Part shown: one piece after another, positions 1-13,332 of the stretch | How positions within the stretch are numbered: the stretch's first letter is position 1 | Layout: every line of letters starts with the position of its first letter | Origin: Nocardia concava NBRC 100430 | Lineage (GTDB): Bacteria; Actinomycetota; Actinomycetes; Mycobacteriales; Mycobacteriaceae | DNA length: 59,909 nucleotides | Direction of reading: 5' to 3' | Assembly (NCBI RefSeq): GCF_000308815.1 | Contig: NZ_BAFX01000066.1 | Span: 1-59,909, forward strand | Position numbers and translations under genes: made by a program | Notes under the pieces: generated by a model | What the model was told of the DNA's origin: nothing | Seen by the model: the letters and a program-made list of their open reading frames with translations, nothing else | Databases searched by the model: none

Positions 1-2
1 GC

Positions 3-647
3 AGCTGGCTGCCCGAACCGATTCGCACCGAGACCGACGCCAGTTCCGATGTGCTGCTGGCGGAATCGGTGTCGATGGCCATGCTGCTGGTGCTCGAGAC
101 CCTCGGCCCGACCGAGCGCGCGGTGTTCGTCCTCTCGGAGGTGTTCGGCCACAGCCTGGTCGAAATCGCGGGCATGGTCGGCAAATCCGATGCGACCGTG
201 CGCCAGATCGCGCACCGCGCCCGCGAGCACGTGCGGTCCCGCAAGAAGCGGTTCGAATCCGACTCGGACACCAGTCGCGCGGTGATCGGAAAGTTCTTGC
301 AGGCCGCGCAGACCGGTGACGTCCAGACGCTCATGGACGTGCTCGCCCCGGACGTCGTGCAGATCTCCGACGGCGGCGGCAAGGTCACCGCGGCCCGCCG
401 CCCGGTGGTCGGCGCGGAGAAGGTCGCCACCTACCTGATCGGGCTGGTGCGAAAGGCATTGGGGGACATGACCATCGAGTTCGGCACCTACAACGCGCTG
501 CCCGCGATTCTGCTGCGCGACGCGGACGGGCGGCTCGACACCGTGCAGCTGATCGAGATCAGCGGGGACCGCATCACCGGGCTGTACGCGGTCCGCAATC
601 CCGACAAGCTGCACACGGCCGACTTGACGCGGGCGCTGAACCGGTGA
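3..647 (+). CDS. ECF41-type RNA polymerase sigma factor (5' partial)
   Basis: The reading frame is open from the window edge, so the gene starts upstream; codon 1 shown here is only the first complete one. The visible protein begins SWLPEPI, the linker after sigma region 2 typical of SigJ/ECF41 sigma factors, followed by region 4 (ALGPTERAVFVL-like stretch, then a helix-turn-helix around SLVEIAGMVGKSDATVRQ). The last 110 or so residues form a SnoaL/NTF2-like domain, which in ECF41 factors is a fused regulatory domain replacing a separate anti-sigma factor. It ends tail to tail, directly abutting the convergent gene at 648. The sigma call is firm; the ECF41 subgroup is inferred from the SnoaL tail. 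Confidence 0.88.
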   Translation, partial: SWLPEPIRTETDASSDVLLAESVSMAMLLVLETLGPTERAVFVLSEVFGHSLVEIAGMVGKSDATVRQIAHRAREHVRSRKKRFESDSDTSRAVIGKFLQAAQTGDVQTLMDVLAPDVVQISDGGGKVTAARRPVVGAEKVATYLIGLVRKALGDMTIEFGTYNALPAILLRDADGRLDTVQLIEISGDRITGLYAVRNPDKLHTADLTRALNR

Positions 648-1424
648 CTACGGCTCCAGCAGCCGCTGAATCGTTGCGTAGCTGGGGATCTCGCCGACCA
701 GCTGATGGCCGTGGGTGACCGATTCTGCGGTGTGCACGGCGGCGGCCAACGCCGCGCGGTAGAGCAGCGATCCGGTACTGACCCGCCGCACCCCGAGTTC
801 GGCCAGCTCGGCGACGGTCGGCCCGGTGGGGGAGAACAGGAGATTCAGCGGTGCGGTCAAAGCCGTGGTGAGCGCGCGGATACCCTCGGGATCGGTGATG
901 CCGGGCACGAAAATGCCGTCCGCACCGCACTTCTCGTAGTACAGCACCCGGTCGAGGGTGGACGCCGCGTCGATGCCCAGCCAGTAGGTATCGGTGCGCG
1001 CATTGATGAAAAGCTCGGGCACCCTGGACTTCACGGCTGCGATCAGCTCGCCGTGCGCCTCCGGATCGGCCAGCTCCGCATTGGATCGGCTGTCCTCCAG
1101 GTTGATTCCCGCGATGCCCAGCGCGACCAGCTCGGCGCAGAACTCCGCCACCTCACCCGGGTCGGTGCTGAATCCGCCCTCGACATCCACCGTCACCGGA
1201 ATCGAGAGCCGCCCGAGTCGCCGTGCCAGCGCGAGGGTTTCGTCGCGGGTGGCCGCGGTCCCGTCGGGCAGCCCGGCGGTGGCGGCGACCCCGAGACTGG
1301 TGGTGCCGATCGCCGGGAATCCGGCCTCGGCCAGCATGGCGGCCGAGCCGAAGTCCCAGGCATTGGGCAGCACCAGCGGCTTGTCGCCGTGGTGCAGGCT
1401 GCGGAACAGCTCGGTCTTCGTCAT
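648..1424 (-). CDS. isocitrate lyase/PEP mutase family enzyme
   Basis: 258 residues, the normal length for the carboxyvinyl-carboxyphosphonate phosphorylmutase-like branch of the isocitrate lyase/PEP mutase superfamily (TIM barrel, Mg-dependent C-C or P-C bond enzymes). Visible family motifs are LPNAWD near residue 20, the metal-site DVEGGF around residue 80, and NLEDS around residue 108. No KKCGH lyase signature is present, so it is not a true isocitrate lyase. The substrate cannot be told from sequence; oxaloacetate or alkylmalate-type lyases are possible. It is convergent with the ECF41 sigma factor with no intergenic space. Confidence 0.85.
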   Translation of the reverse strand: MTKTELFRSLHHGDKPLVLPNAWDFGSAAMLAEAGFPAIGTTSLGVAATAGLPDGTAATRDETLALARRLGRLSIPVTVDVEGGFSTDPGEVAEFCAELVALGIAGINLEDSRSNAELADPEAHGELIAAVKSRVPELFINARTDTYWLGIDAASTLDRVLYYEKCGADGIFVPGITDPEGIRALTTALTAPLNLLFSPTGPTVAELAELGVRRVSTGSLLYRAALAAAVHTAESVTHGHQLVGEIPSYATIQRLLEP

Positions 1425-1467
1425 GCCACCGCTCTCAGGGCCGGGTGATCGCTCCGCGCCGCGGAGG

Positions 1468-3171
1468 TCAGTTCACGCAGGGAATCTTCGAGCCGATCGT
1501 AGTGGTGACGGGCTTACCGGAATCCGGCGCGTCGGAGGTGGTGGTGCCGCCGGTCGAGGTGCCGCCCGCGGTGGTGGTCGGGCTGGTGGTGGTCGCCGTC
1601 GGATCCAGGGATGCCGGAATCTCGAGATCGGGTCCCACGACCAGCTTCACGTGACCGGCGGACAGCGAGGTCGACGGGCTCACCGGCAGGCCGCCGAACA
1701 TCTCCGACAGCTGCTTGGCGTCGACGTCCGCGCCGGTGCCGTAGTAGATCGTCGAGGTGGTGCCGTCGGCATAGGTCGCATTGGTCACGTCGCCGGCCGG
1801 GAAACCCTTGGTGGTCAGCAACTTCGACACCTTCGCCGCCTGGCCGGGCGTGCCGCTGGCATTCGCCACATCCAGCGTCGAGGTGGGGGTGGTGGCCGGG
1901 GCGGCGGGCGCGGCCGGGGTCGACACCCCGAACGCCTCGCGCACCGTCTTCTTGATGGCCACCGGATCGATGATGTTGACGTCCTGGCCGTCGACATTGT
2001 CGTAGCGCAGCACCGGCAGCGTCCGGAACTCCACCGTCGGCGATTCCGCGCGGCCGAGCGTGGTGGCGAAATCGGTGAGGCTCCAGCCGTCCGAGAGCAC
2101 CACGTCCTTGTGCGCCACATCCATGAGCGACTTGAGCCGTCCCGGATTGGCCAGCGTGCCCGAGCTCTTCATGGAATTGGCGACCGAGGTGAGGAACGCC
2201 TGCTGCCGGTGGGTGCGGTCGAGATCGCCGTTCTCGAGGCCGTGCCGCTGCCGCACGAAGGCCAGCGCGTCGGAGCCGTCGAGATGCTGGGGTCCGGCGG
2301 GGAAGACCGCGCCGGAGTAGTAGCTGTCGTCCACGGCGTGATTGAGGCACACGTCGACACCGCCGAGCGCGGTCGCCAGATCGTAGAAGCCGGCCAGGGA
2401 GATCTCCGCGAACCGGTTGATGGGCACGCCTGTGAGCGCCTTCACGGTCTGAACGATGCTGGCGCGCCCCGCCTCCCGGCCCTGACGCTCGAGTTCGGGT
2501 CCCTCGGCCATGCCCTTGGCCTTGAGCTTCTCCTCGACCGACCACTTCTTCAGGCCGTAGGACTCCTTGATCTTGGCGTGGTCGTAGCCCGGAATGCCTT
2601 GTACGGGAACATAGTCGTCACGCGGAATCGAGAACGCGACGATGTGTTTCAGATCCTTCGGAATGTGCACCAGGATGAGCGAATTGGCGTTGTAGCCGCC
2701 CTCGGAGCCGTCGCCGGCGTGCAGCTGGTCGAGGATCGCCTTGGGAAGATCGTTGCCGTCCAGGTCTTTTCGGGTGTCCAGACCGATCAGCAGCATATTG
2801 ATGTCGCCGTCGAGGTTCACGTCCTCCGGGGAGATCGCGCCCGAGCGGGTGAAGCCCTGATCCAGGCTGGTCTCGCCGTACCAGACGATGCCGGTGATGC
2901 CCATCACGCCCGCGGCCACCAGCGCCATGACACCGCGCCCGGCCATGCGCAGCCGCCGATCCCGCTCGCGCTGCGCCGACGTGCGCTCGGGTTTGCCGCC
3001 GGTTCCCCCGGTCTTGCCCTCGGAACGCCGCCGGTCCGCCCGTCGACGGCTCGTGGGTGGCTCGGCACGTCGCGACCGTCGGGGAGTCGGGGTGGGCGTC
3101 TCCGGTGTCCGGCGGCTGCGGCCCGCTTCGGGACCGACGACCGGCAGCGGTTGGGTGGCGTCGTCGTACAT
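1468..3171 (-). CDS. LytR-CpsA-Psr (LCP) family cell-wall glycopolymer ligase
   Basis: About 567 residues. A basic, proline- and arginine-rich cytoplasmic N-terminus is followed by one membrane segment (GVMALVAAGVMGITGIVW), then the extracellular LCP domain with NMLLIGLDTR, IPRDDYVPV and the FVRQRHGLENGDLDRTHRQQ block, and a C-terminal LytR_C domain before a threonine/serine/glycine-rich tail. LCP proteins in mycolata attach arabinogalactan to peptidoglycan. The frame stays open to a GTG at 3240, but that start would overlap the arg operator at 3221-3256, so I prefer the ATG at 3171. Neither start has a clear Shine-Dalgarno sequence. It is divergent from argC. Confidence 0.88.
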   Translation of the reverse strand: MYDDATQPLPVVGPEAGRSRRTPETPTPTPRRSRRAEPPTSRRRADRRRSEGKTGGTGGKPERTSAQRERDRRLRMAGRGVMALVAAGVMGITGIVWYGETSLDQGFTRSGAISPEDVNLDGDINMLLIGLDTRKDLDGNDLPKAILDQLHAGDGSEGGYNANSLILVHIPKDLKHIVAFSIPRDDYVPVQGIPGYDHAKIKESYGLKKWSVEEKLKAKGMAEGPELERQGREAGRASIVQTVKALTGVPINRFAEISLAGFYDLATALGGVDVCLNHAVDDSYYSGAVFPAGPQHLDGSDALAFVRQRHGLENGDLDRTHRQQAFLTSVANSMKSSGTLANPGRLKSLMDVAHKDVVLSDGWSLTDFATTLGRAESPTVEFRTLPVLRYDNVDGQDVNIIDPVAIKKTVREAFGVSTPAAPAAPATTPTSTLDVANASGTPGQAAKVSKLLTTKGFPAGDVTNATYADGTTSTIYYGTGADVDAKQLSEMFGGLPVSPSTSLSAGHVKLVVGPDLEIPASLDPTATTTSPTTTAGGTSTGGTTTSDAPDSGKPVTTTIGSKIPCVN

Positions 3172-3220
3172 GGCGCTGTCGAGTGTGCCGTAAGCGGCGC
3201 TCGCTGTCAGATTCTCGCCC

Positions 3221-5519
<2,299 letters not shown>

Positions 5520-5523
<4 letters not shown>

Positions 5524-6415
5524 ACGATGTGGTGAACCAGCTTTCGGCCCTCGACAAGGCGCACGTCCTCGCCGACGCGCTGCCGTGGCTGCAGAAATTC
5601 CGCGACAAGATCGTGGTCGTGAAGTACGGCGGCAACGCCATGATCGACGACGAGCTGAAGAAGGCGTTCGCCGCGGATATGGCGTTCCTGCGCACGGTCG
5701 GCGTGCACCCGGTGGTGGTGCACGGCGGCGGGCCGCAGATCTCCGCGATGCTGAAGAAGCTCGGCATGACCGGTGAGTTCCGCGGCGGTTTCCGGGTCAC
5801 CACGCCCGAGGTCATGGATGTCGTGCGTATGGTGCTGTTCGGGCAGGTGGGCCGGGAACTGGTGGGGCTCATCAACGCCCACGGACCGTACGCGGTCGGC
5901 ATCTCCGGTGAGGACGCGCACCTGTTCACCGCGACGCGGCGCACCGTACAGGTCGACGGCGAGGCCACCGATATCGGGCTGGTCGGCGACGTGACCTCGG
6001 TCGAGCCGTCCGCCGTGCTGGATCTCATTGCGGCGGGCCGCATTCCGGTCGTGTCCACCATCGCCCCCGACGCGGACGGCGTGGTGCACAACATCAATGC
6101 CGACACCGCCGCGGCCGCGCTGGCCGAGGGCATAGGCGCGGAGAAACTGGTCATCCTCACCGATGTCGAGGGCCTCTACACGAATTGGCCCGACCGGTCC
6201 TCGCTGACCTCGCGCATCGACACCGACGCGCTCGCCAAGTTGCTGCCGTCGCTGGACGAGGGCATGGTGCCGAAGATGGAGGCCTGCCTGCGCGCCGTCG
6301 AGGGCGGCGTCCCGACCGCGCACGTGATCGACGGGCGGGTCGCCCATTCGGTCCTGCTGGAACTGTTCACCGGGGAGGGCATCGGCACGATGGTCACCCC
6401 CGCCGAGGAGAACTC

Positions 6416-6419
<4 letters not shown>
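5520..6419 (+). CDS. argB: acetylglutamate kinase
   Basis: 299 residues of the amino-acid kinase fold. It phosphorylates N-acetylglutamate, usually the step inhibited by arginine. Visible motifs are VVKYGGNAM near residue 35, HGGGPQI near residue 70 for phosphate binding, and the C-terminal EGIGTMV. The ATG overlaps the argJ stop (ATGA). The open frame extends upstream into argJ, but only the 5520 start gives the family N-terminus. Confidence 0.97.
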
Positions 6420-9074
<2,655 letters not shown>

Positions 9075-9164
9075 ATCGGGCTGTGCCGCAGGATAATTGC
9101 GGTAGCGAGGGCGATACGGGCGCGTACGCTCGGAGGATACGAAATCCCCGAGCGAGGAACGCAC

Positions 9165-9851
9165 ATGTGCGAAGGCTATGGACTGATCGCATCCTTCGAA
9201 GCCGGGACGCGGGAGCGGCCCGAAGTGCCGGAGGTGGTCCAGGAGAGTCTCACCCGGACCGCCGACGGGATGTGGGTGGTACTGGCGCACAAGGTGGCTC
9301 GCCGGGTTGCGGGGGAGGAGCTGTTCATTCCGGCCACCGGCGGTGAGCCGTACCCGATCGACGCCGTGGCGCAGTGCCGCCGCGGTGGCAGCCACGCGGT
9401 TCCGGACCCGTTGTGCAGCTGCGGATTTCATGCCGTGTCGGACAGCGCGCCCGAGCCTTACGGCGGGCGGTTCACGCAATTGACGGTCGCCTTGTCGGGC
9501 CGGGTGCTGGCTTCCGACTGGATCGGTGGCGGAATTCTGTTCCGAGCGGAACGACAGACCGTGCTCAGCTGGAGCGATGTCCCGGTACCCGATCCGATTC
9601 GCGTGCCCGATTTCCCGCCGCAGCCCCCGGCCCCGCCGACCGAACCCGGCGGCCGCACGGCTCGATTGCGGCGACCCTACCCGCGCGACCTCGACAGCGC
9701 CGCGCTGCGCCTACCGGTCAGCCCGCCGCCGTTCGTCCGGCTCGCCGATGACGCGGGCTACTGCCTCGGCCGGATCTACGACCTCGCCTCGACTGCCACA
9801 GCCGATTCGGCCCTGGCTCCGGGGATGGAGGCCAGCAGGTCCCGGGTATAG
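9165..9851 (+). CDS. hypothetical protein with CSCGFHA motif
   Basis: 228 residues, not recognised. It starts at an ATG preceded by GAGGAA. The middle carries CRRGG then DPLCSCGFHA (about residues 74-91), a cysteine-rich CxCGFHA element seen in many small actinobacterial unknowns and possibly a metal site. A proline-rich stretch follows (PPQPPAPPTEPGG, about residues 149-161). There is no signal peptide or membrane segment. The 3' end overlaps the convergent ABC ATPase gene by 76 bases, so the true C-terminus of one of the two may be shorter. Confidence 0.6.
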   Translation: MCEGYGLIASFEAGTRERPEVPEVVQESLTRTADGMWVVLAHKVARRVAGEELFIPATGGEPYPIDAVAQCRRGGSHAVPDPLCSCGFHAVSDSAPEPYGGRFTQLTVALSGRVLASDWIGGGILFRAERQTVLSWSDVPVPDPIRVPDFPPQPPAPPTEPGGRTARLRRPYPRDLDSAALRLPVSPPPFVRLADDAGYCLGRIYDLASTATADSALAPGMEASRSRV

Positions 9852-11395
9852 GCGGCCGCGGGAGTCGTGAGGATTCGGGTGGTGGGGCCCTGCTCCACGA
9901 TTCGGCCCTCGCGCATGACCACCACGTCGTGGGCGAGGGCTCGGACCACCGCCAGGTCGTGGGTGATGAAGAGGTAGCTGAGGTTCAGGCGGGACTGGAG
10001 GTCGGCCAGGAGGGTGAGGATCTGGTTCTGGATGAGGACGTCGAGGGCGGAGACGGGCTCGTCGCAGATCATGAGGCGGGGGTTGACGGCCAGGGCGCGG
10101 GCTATGGCCACACGTTGGCGTTGGCCGCCGGAGAGTTCGTGGGGGTAGCGGTGGGCCAGGGCGGCGGGGAGGGCCACCTGGTCGAGGAGTTCGGCGACGC
10201 GGGCGCGGCGGACAGTGCGGTCGCCGGTTGCGAAGGCGCGCAAGGGTTCCGCGATCAGGCGTTCGACCGTCCACATCGGGTCGAGGGAGGAGTAGGGGTT
10301 CTGGAAGACCGGTTGCATGGCGCGGCGGGCAGCCCGTAGTCGGGCGCCGCGGAGGGTGACGATCTCTTCGCCGTCCAGGCGGACCCTGCCGGAGGTGGCG
10401 GGGAGCAGGCCCAGGATCATGCGGGCGGTGGTGGTCTTGCCGGAGCCGGATTCGCCGACGATGGCGGTGGTGCGGCCGCGGGAGATGGTGAAGGAGACAT
10501 CGTCGACGGCGGGTGCGGGTTGGCGGCGACCGCGGGCCCGGAAGGTCTTCGAGAGGTTCGAAACCACCAGGACCGGAGGCCCTTCGGGGTCGGCTGCGGT
10601 GTCCTCCACCAGTGGGGCCGACTGGGCGGGGGCGGCGGCGACCAGGCGGCGGGTGTAGTCCTCGCGGGGGTCGGTGAGAACGTCTCGGGCGGGGCCGGAT
10701 TCGACGATCCGGCCGTCGGACATGACCAGGACGCGGTCGGCTCGTTCGGCGGCCAGGGCCAGGTCGTGGGTGACCAGCAGCAGGGCGGTGCCCAATTCCT
10801 TGGTCAGTTCGTCCAGGTGGTCGAGGATTCGGCGTTGCACGGTGACATCGAGGGCCGAGGTGGGTTCGTCGGCGATGAGCAGGCCGGGGCGGCAGGACAG
10901 GCCGATGGCGATGAGGGCGCGCTGGCGCATGCCGCCGGAGAGTTCGTGCGGGTATTGACGGGCCTGGCGCGCGGGGTCGGGCAGGCCCGCCTCGCCGAGG
11001 AGTTCGATGGCGCGGTCGGTGGCGGCGCGGCCCGAGTAGAGGCCGTGTGCCTCCAGGGTTTCCGCGACCTGGCGGCCCACCCGGGACACCGGGTTCAGGT
11101 TCGACATCGGGTCCTGCGGGACCAAGCCGATGTCCTTGCCGCGGATGCCGCGCAGGTGCTTCTCGTCGGCGCGAGTGAGATCTGTTCCACGCCAGCGGAT
11201 GCTGCCGCTACGGACCCGCCCGGCGCCGGGCAGCAGGCCGATGATCGCGTGCGCGAGTGAGGATTTGCCGGATCCGGAGGCGCCGACCACGGCGACCCGC
11301 TCGCCGGTGGCGATCGTGAGGTCGACGCCGTCGACCGCGGTCATCGCGCCGAAGTCCACGCGCAGATCGCTGATCTCCAACAGTGATTCACTCAT
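9776..11395 (-). CDS. oligopeptide ABC importer, fused double ATPase subunit
   Basis: 539 residues with two complete ABC ATPase domains in tandem, equivalent to DppD and DppF fused, as in GsiA-type proteins. Walker A motifs are GASGSGKSS (residues 38-46) and GESGSGKTT in the second half. Signature motifs LSGGMRQR and LSGGQRQR and Walker B LLIADEPTSALD and MICDEPVSALD are all intact. The ATG at 11395 gives the standard N-terminus; the frame opens 18 codons earlier without support. It begins 10 bases after the permease gene stop and is the last gene of the transporter operon. Confidence 0.95.
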   Translation of the reverse strand: MSESLLEISDLRVDFGAMTAVDGVDLTIATGERVAVVGASGSGKSSLAHAIIGLLPGAGRVRSGSIRWRGTDLTRADEKHLRGIRGKDIGLVPQDPMSNLNPVSRVGRQVAETLEAHGLYSGRAATDRAIELLGEAGLPDPARQARQYPHELSGGMRQRALIAIGLSCRPGLLIADEPTSALDVTVQRRILDHLDELTKELGTALLLVTHDLALAAERADRVLVMSDGRIVESGPARDVLTDPREDYTRRLVAAAPAQSAPLVEDTAADPEGPPVLVVSNLSKTFRARGRRQPAPAVDDVSFTISRGRTTAIVGESGSGKTTTARMILGLLPATSGRVRLDGEEIVTLRGARLRAARRAMQPVFQNPYSSLDPMWTVERLIAEPLRAFATGDRTVRRARVAELLDQVALPAALAHRYPHELSGGQRQRVAIARALAVNPRLMICDEPVSALDVLIQNQILTLLADLQSRLNLSYLFITHDLAVVRALAHDVVVMREGRIVEQGPTTRILTTPAAAYTRDLLASIPGARAESAVAVEARS

Positions 11396-11405
11396 CGCGA
11401 GCCTC

Positions 11406-12374
11406 TCAGCGATTCGTCTTCGGATCGAGCGCGTCCCGCAGCGCGTCACCGAAAAGGTTGAAGCCCAAGCAGATCAGCAGCAGCATCACGCCGGGGAAGA
11501 CGCCCGGCCAAGGGGTGCGCGAAAGGTACTGCTGGGCGTCGGCGAGCATGATGCCCAGGCTGGGGTTCGGGGGTCTGATGCCCAGGCCCAGAAACGACAG
11601 GATCGCCTCGCCCAGCACGGCCGTCGGCATGATCACCGTGGCCTGCACGATGATCGGGGCCAGGGAATTGGGCAGGATGTGCTCGGCCAGGATCCGCGAC
11701 GATGGGACGTGCATGGCACGCGCGGCCAGTACGAAGTCGGTTCCCTTGAGCCGCAACGTTTCCGCACGCACCACCCGCATCATGACCGGCACCTGTGCGA
11801 CACCCAGGGCGATGGCGGCTTGGGTGAGTCCCGCGCCGTAGATGGCGGTCAGCCCGACCGCGAGCATGACGAACGGGAACGCCAGCACGGCGTCCGCGAT
11901 GCGGGACAGCACCACGTCCAGCCAGCGCCAGAACCCGGCGAGCAGCCCCAGCGGTACCCCGATCACGACCGCGCACAGCACCGCCAGCCCGCCCACCTCG
12001 AGCGAGGCGCGGGTGCCGTACAGCACCCGGGACAGCACATCGCGGCCCAGATCGTCGGAGCCCAAAAGGAATCCGACCGTTCCGGGCTTCTGGAACGGCG
12101 TCGGGAAGTGCACCGCGGCGGGTGAGTAGGGAGCCAGCAGCGGCGCGAACGCGCCGAGTACGATCACGATCAGCAGCAGTGCCGCACCGACCAGCCCCAG
12201 CGGATTGCCCCGCAGGCGTCGCCATACCCGGGCGGGCGTCGAGACCGGCCGAGGCATCGGCGGGGTCGAATCCGGCGAGGTGGCCGAATCCGGCGCGGCG
12301 GCAGGTGATTCGGCGATCTTCTCGGCGTCTTGCACGACGGAGTCCGTACTCTCCGAGCTCTTCGACACGGTCAC
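11406..12374 (-). CDS. oligopeptide ABC importer permease (DppC/OppC type)
   Basis: 322 residues. A serine/proline-rich cytoplasmic head of about 50 residues precedes the first membrane helix (GLVGAALLLIVIVLGAFAPL), followed by the periplasmic loop and a five-helix BPD_transp_1 domain with the EAILSFLGLGIRPPNPSLG coupling region. The GTG start is preceded by GGGAGGG. It overlaps the upstream permease by four bases. The open frame extends much further upstream, but that stretch is the other permease read out of frame. Confidence 0.94.
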   Translation of the reverse strand: MTVSKSSESTDSVVQDAEKIAESPAAAPDSATSPDSTPPMPRPVSTPARVWRRLRGNPLGLVGAALLLIVIVLGAFAPLLAPYSPAAVHFPTPFQKPGTVGFLLGSDDLGRDVLSRVLYGTRASLEVGGLAVLCAVVIGVPLGLLAGFWRWLDVVLSRIADAVLAFPFVMLAVGLTAIYGAGLTQAAIALGVAQVPVMMRVVRAETLRLKGTDFVLAARAMHVPSSRILAEHILPNSLAPIIVQATVIMPTAVLGEAILSFLGLGIRPPNPSLGIMLADAQQYLSRTPWPGVFPGVMLLLICLGFNLFGDALRDALDPKTNR

Positions 12375-13327
12375 TGTGCCCTCCCGGCGACACGGACCCG
12401 CGGGTCGATCACCGTGTACAGCACGTCGACCAGCAGATTGATCACGATGTAGGACGCGGCGATGACCAGGACGACCGCTTGAATCACCGGATAGTCCCGG
12501 GAGAACACCGAATCCAAGGTCAGCTTCCCGATACCGGGCAGGCCGAAGATGCGCTCGGTCACGACCGTGCCCGCGATGAGCAGGCCGAGCTGCAGCCCGA
12601 TGACCGTGGTCACCACGATCAGGCTGTTGCGCAGCCCGTAGCGCACGATGACCGTGCGCGGCGGCAGGCCCTTGGCGCGGGCGGTGCGGACGAAATCGGC
12701 GGTCAGCGTCTCCACCATCGACGAGCGCGTCTGCCGCTGCACCACCGCGGCGTGCGTGACGCCCAGGATCAGCGCGGGCAGGGTCAGGTAGTAGAGGCCA
12801 CGCAGCGGATGATCCAGCGGCGACACATATCCCGAGGCCGGGAACCAGCCCAGCCCCACCGACAGGTAGAGCACCGCGAGAATGCCCAGCCAGAAGGTCG
12901 GCACCGACAATCCGACCAGCGACACCCCGTTCACCAGCCACTCCGGCCAGCGCCCGCGATACACCGCCGCGATCACGCCGCCGAGCACCCCGACCAGCAC
13001 CGCGATCAGCATGGCGTACACCGCCAGCTGCACGGTGACCGGCAGCGTCACCCGAATCATGTGGCGCACCGGGGTTCCGGTGCGGATCGACCGCCCGAAG
13101 TCGCCGCTCGCCGCGTTCTTCACGAAGTCCAGGTATTGAATCGGCAGCGCGCGATCCAAACCGAGCTCGACCCGTACCGCGGCGACCGTGGCCGGATCCG
13201 CCTGATCACCGGCCATGGTGGTGGCGGGATCGCCGGGCAGCGCGCGCACCCCGGCGAACACGACCAGCGACACCAGCAGCAGCGTGACCGCCGATTGCCA
13301 TAACCGGTGAAAGACGAACCGCAGCAT
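12371..13327 (-). CDS. oligopeptide ABC importer permease (DppB/OppB type)
   Basis: 318 residues. The N-terminal helix with the ALPGDPA motif is characteristic of DppB/OppB subunits, and the inner-membrane domain includes FVRTARAKGLPPRTV, the EAA-type loop contacting the ATPase. It pairs with the DppC-type subunit whose gene overlaps it by four bases, and it follows the binding-protein gene by five bases. Confidence 0.94.
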   Translation of the reverse strand: MLRFVFHRLWQSAVTLLLVSLVVFAGVRALPGDPATTMAGDQADPATVAAVRVELGLDRALPIQYLDFVKNAASGDFGRSIRTGTPVRHMIRVTLPVTVQLAVYAMLIAVLVGVLGGVIAAVYRGRWPEWLVNGVSLVGLSVPTFWLGILAVLYLSVGLGWFPASGYVSPLDHPLRGLYYLTLPALILGVTHAAVVQRQTRSSMVETLTADFVRTARAKGLPPRTVIVRYGLRNSLIVVTTVIGLQLGLLIAGTVVTERIFGLPGIGKLTLDSVFSRDYPVIQAVVLVIAASYIVINLLVDVLYTVIDPRVRVAGRAQ

Positions 13328-13332
13328 GGGCT

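Noticed and set aside
9165..9851. Class II glutamine amidotransferase because of the MC N-terminus
   Set aside because: No other amidotransferase motif follows.
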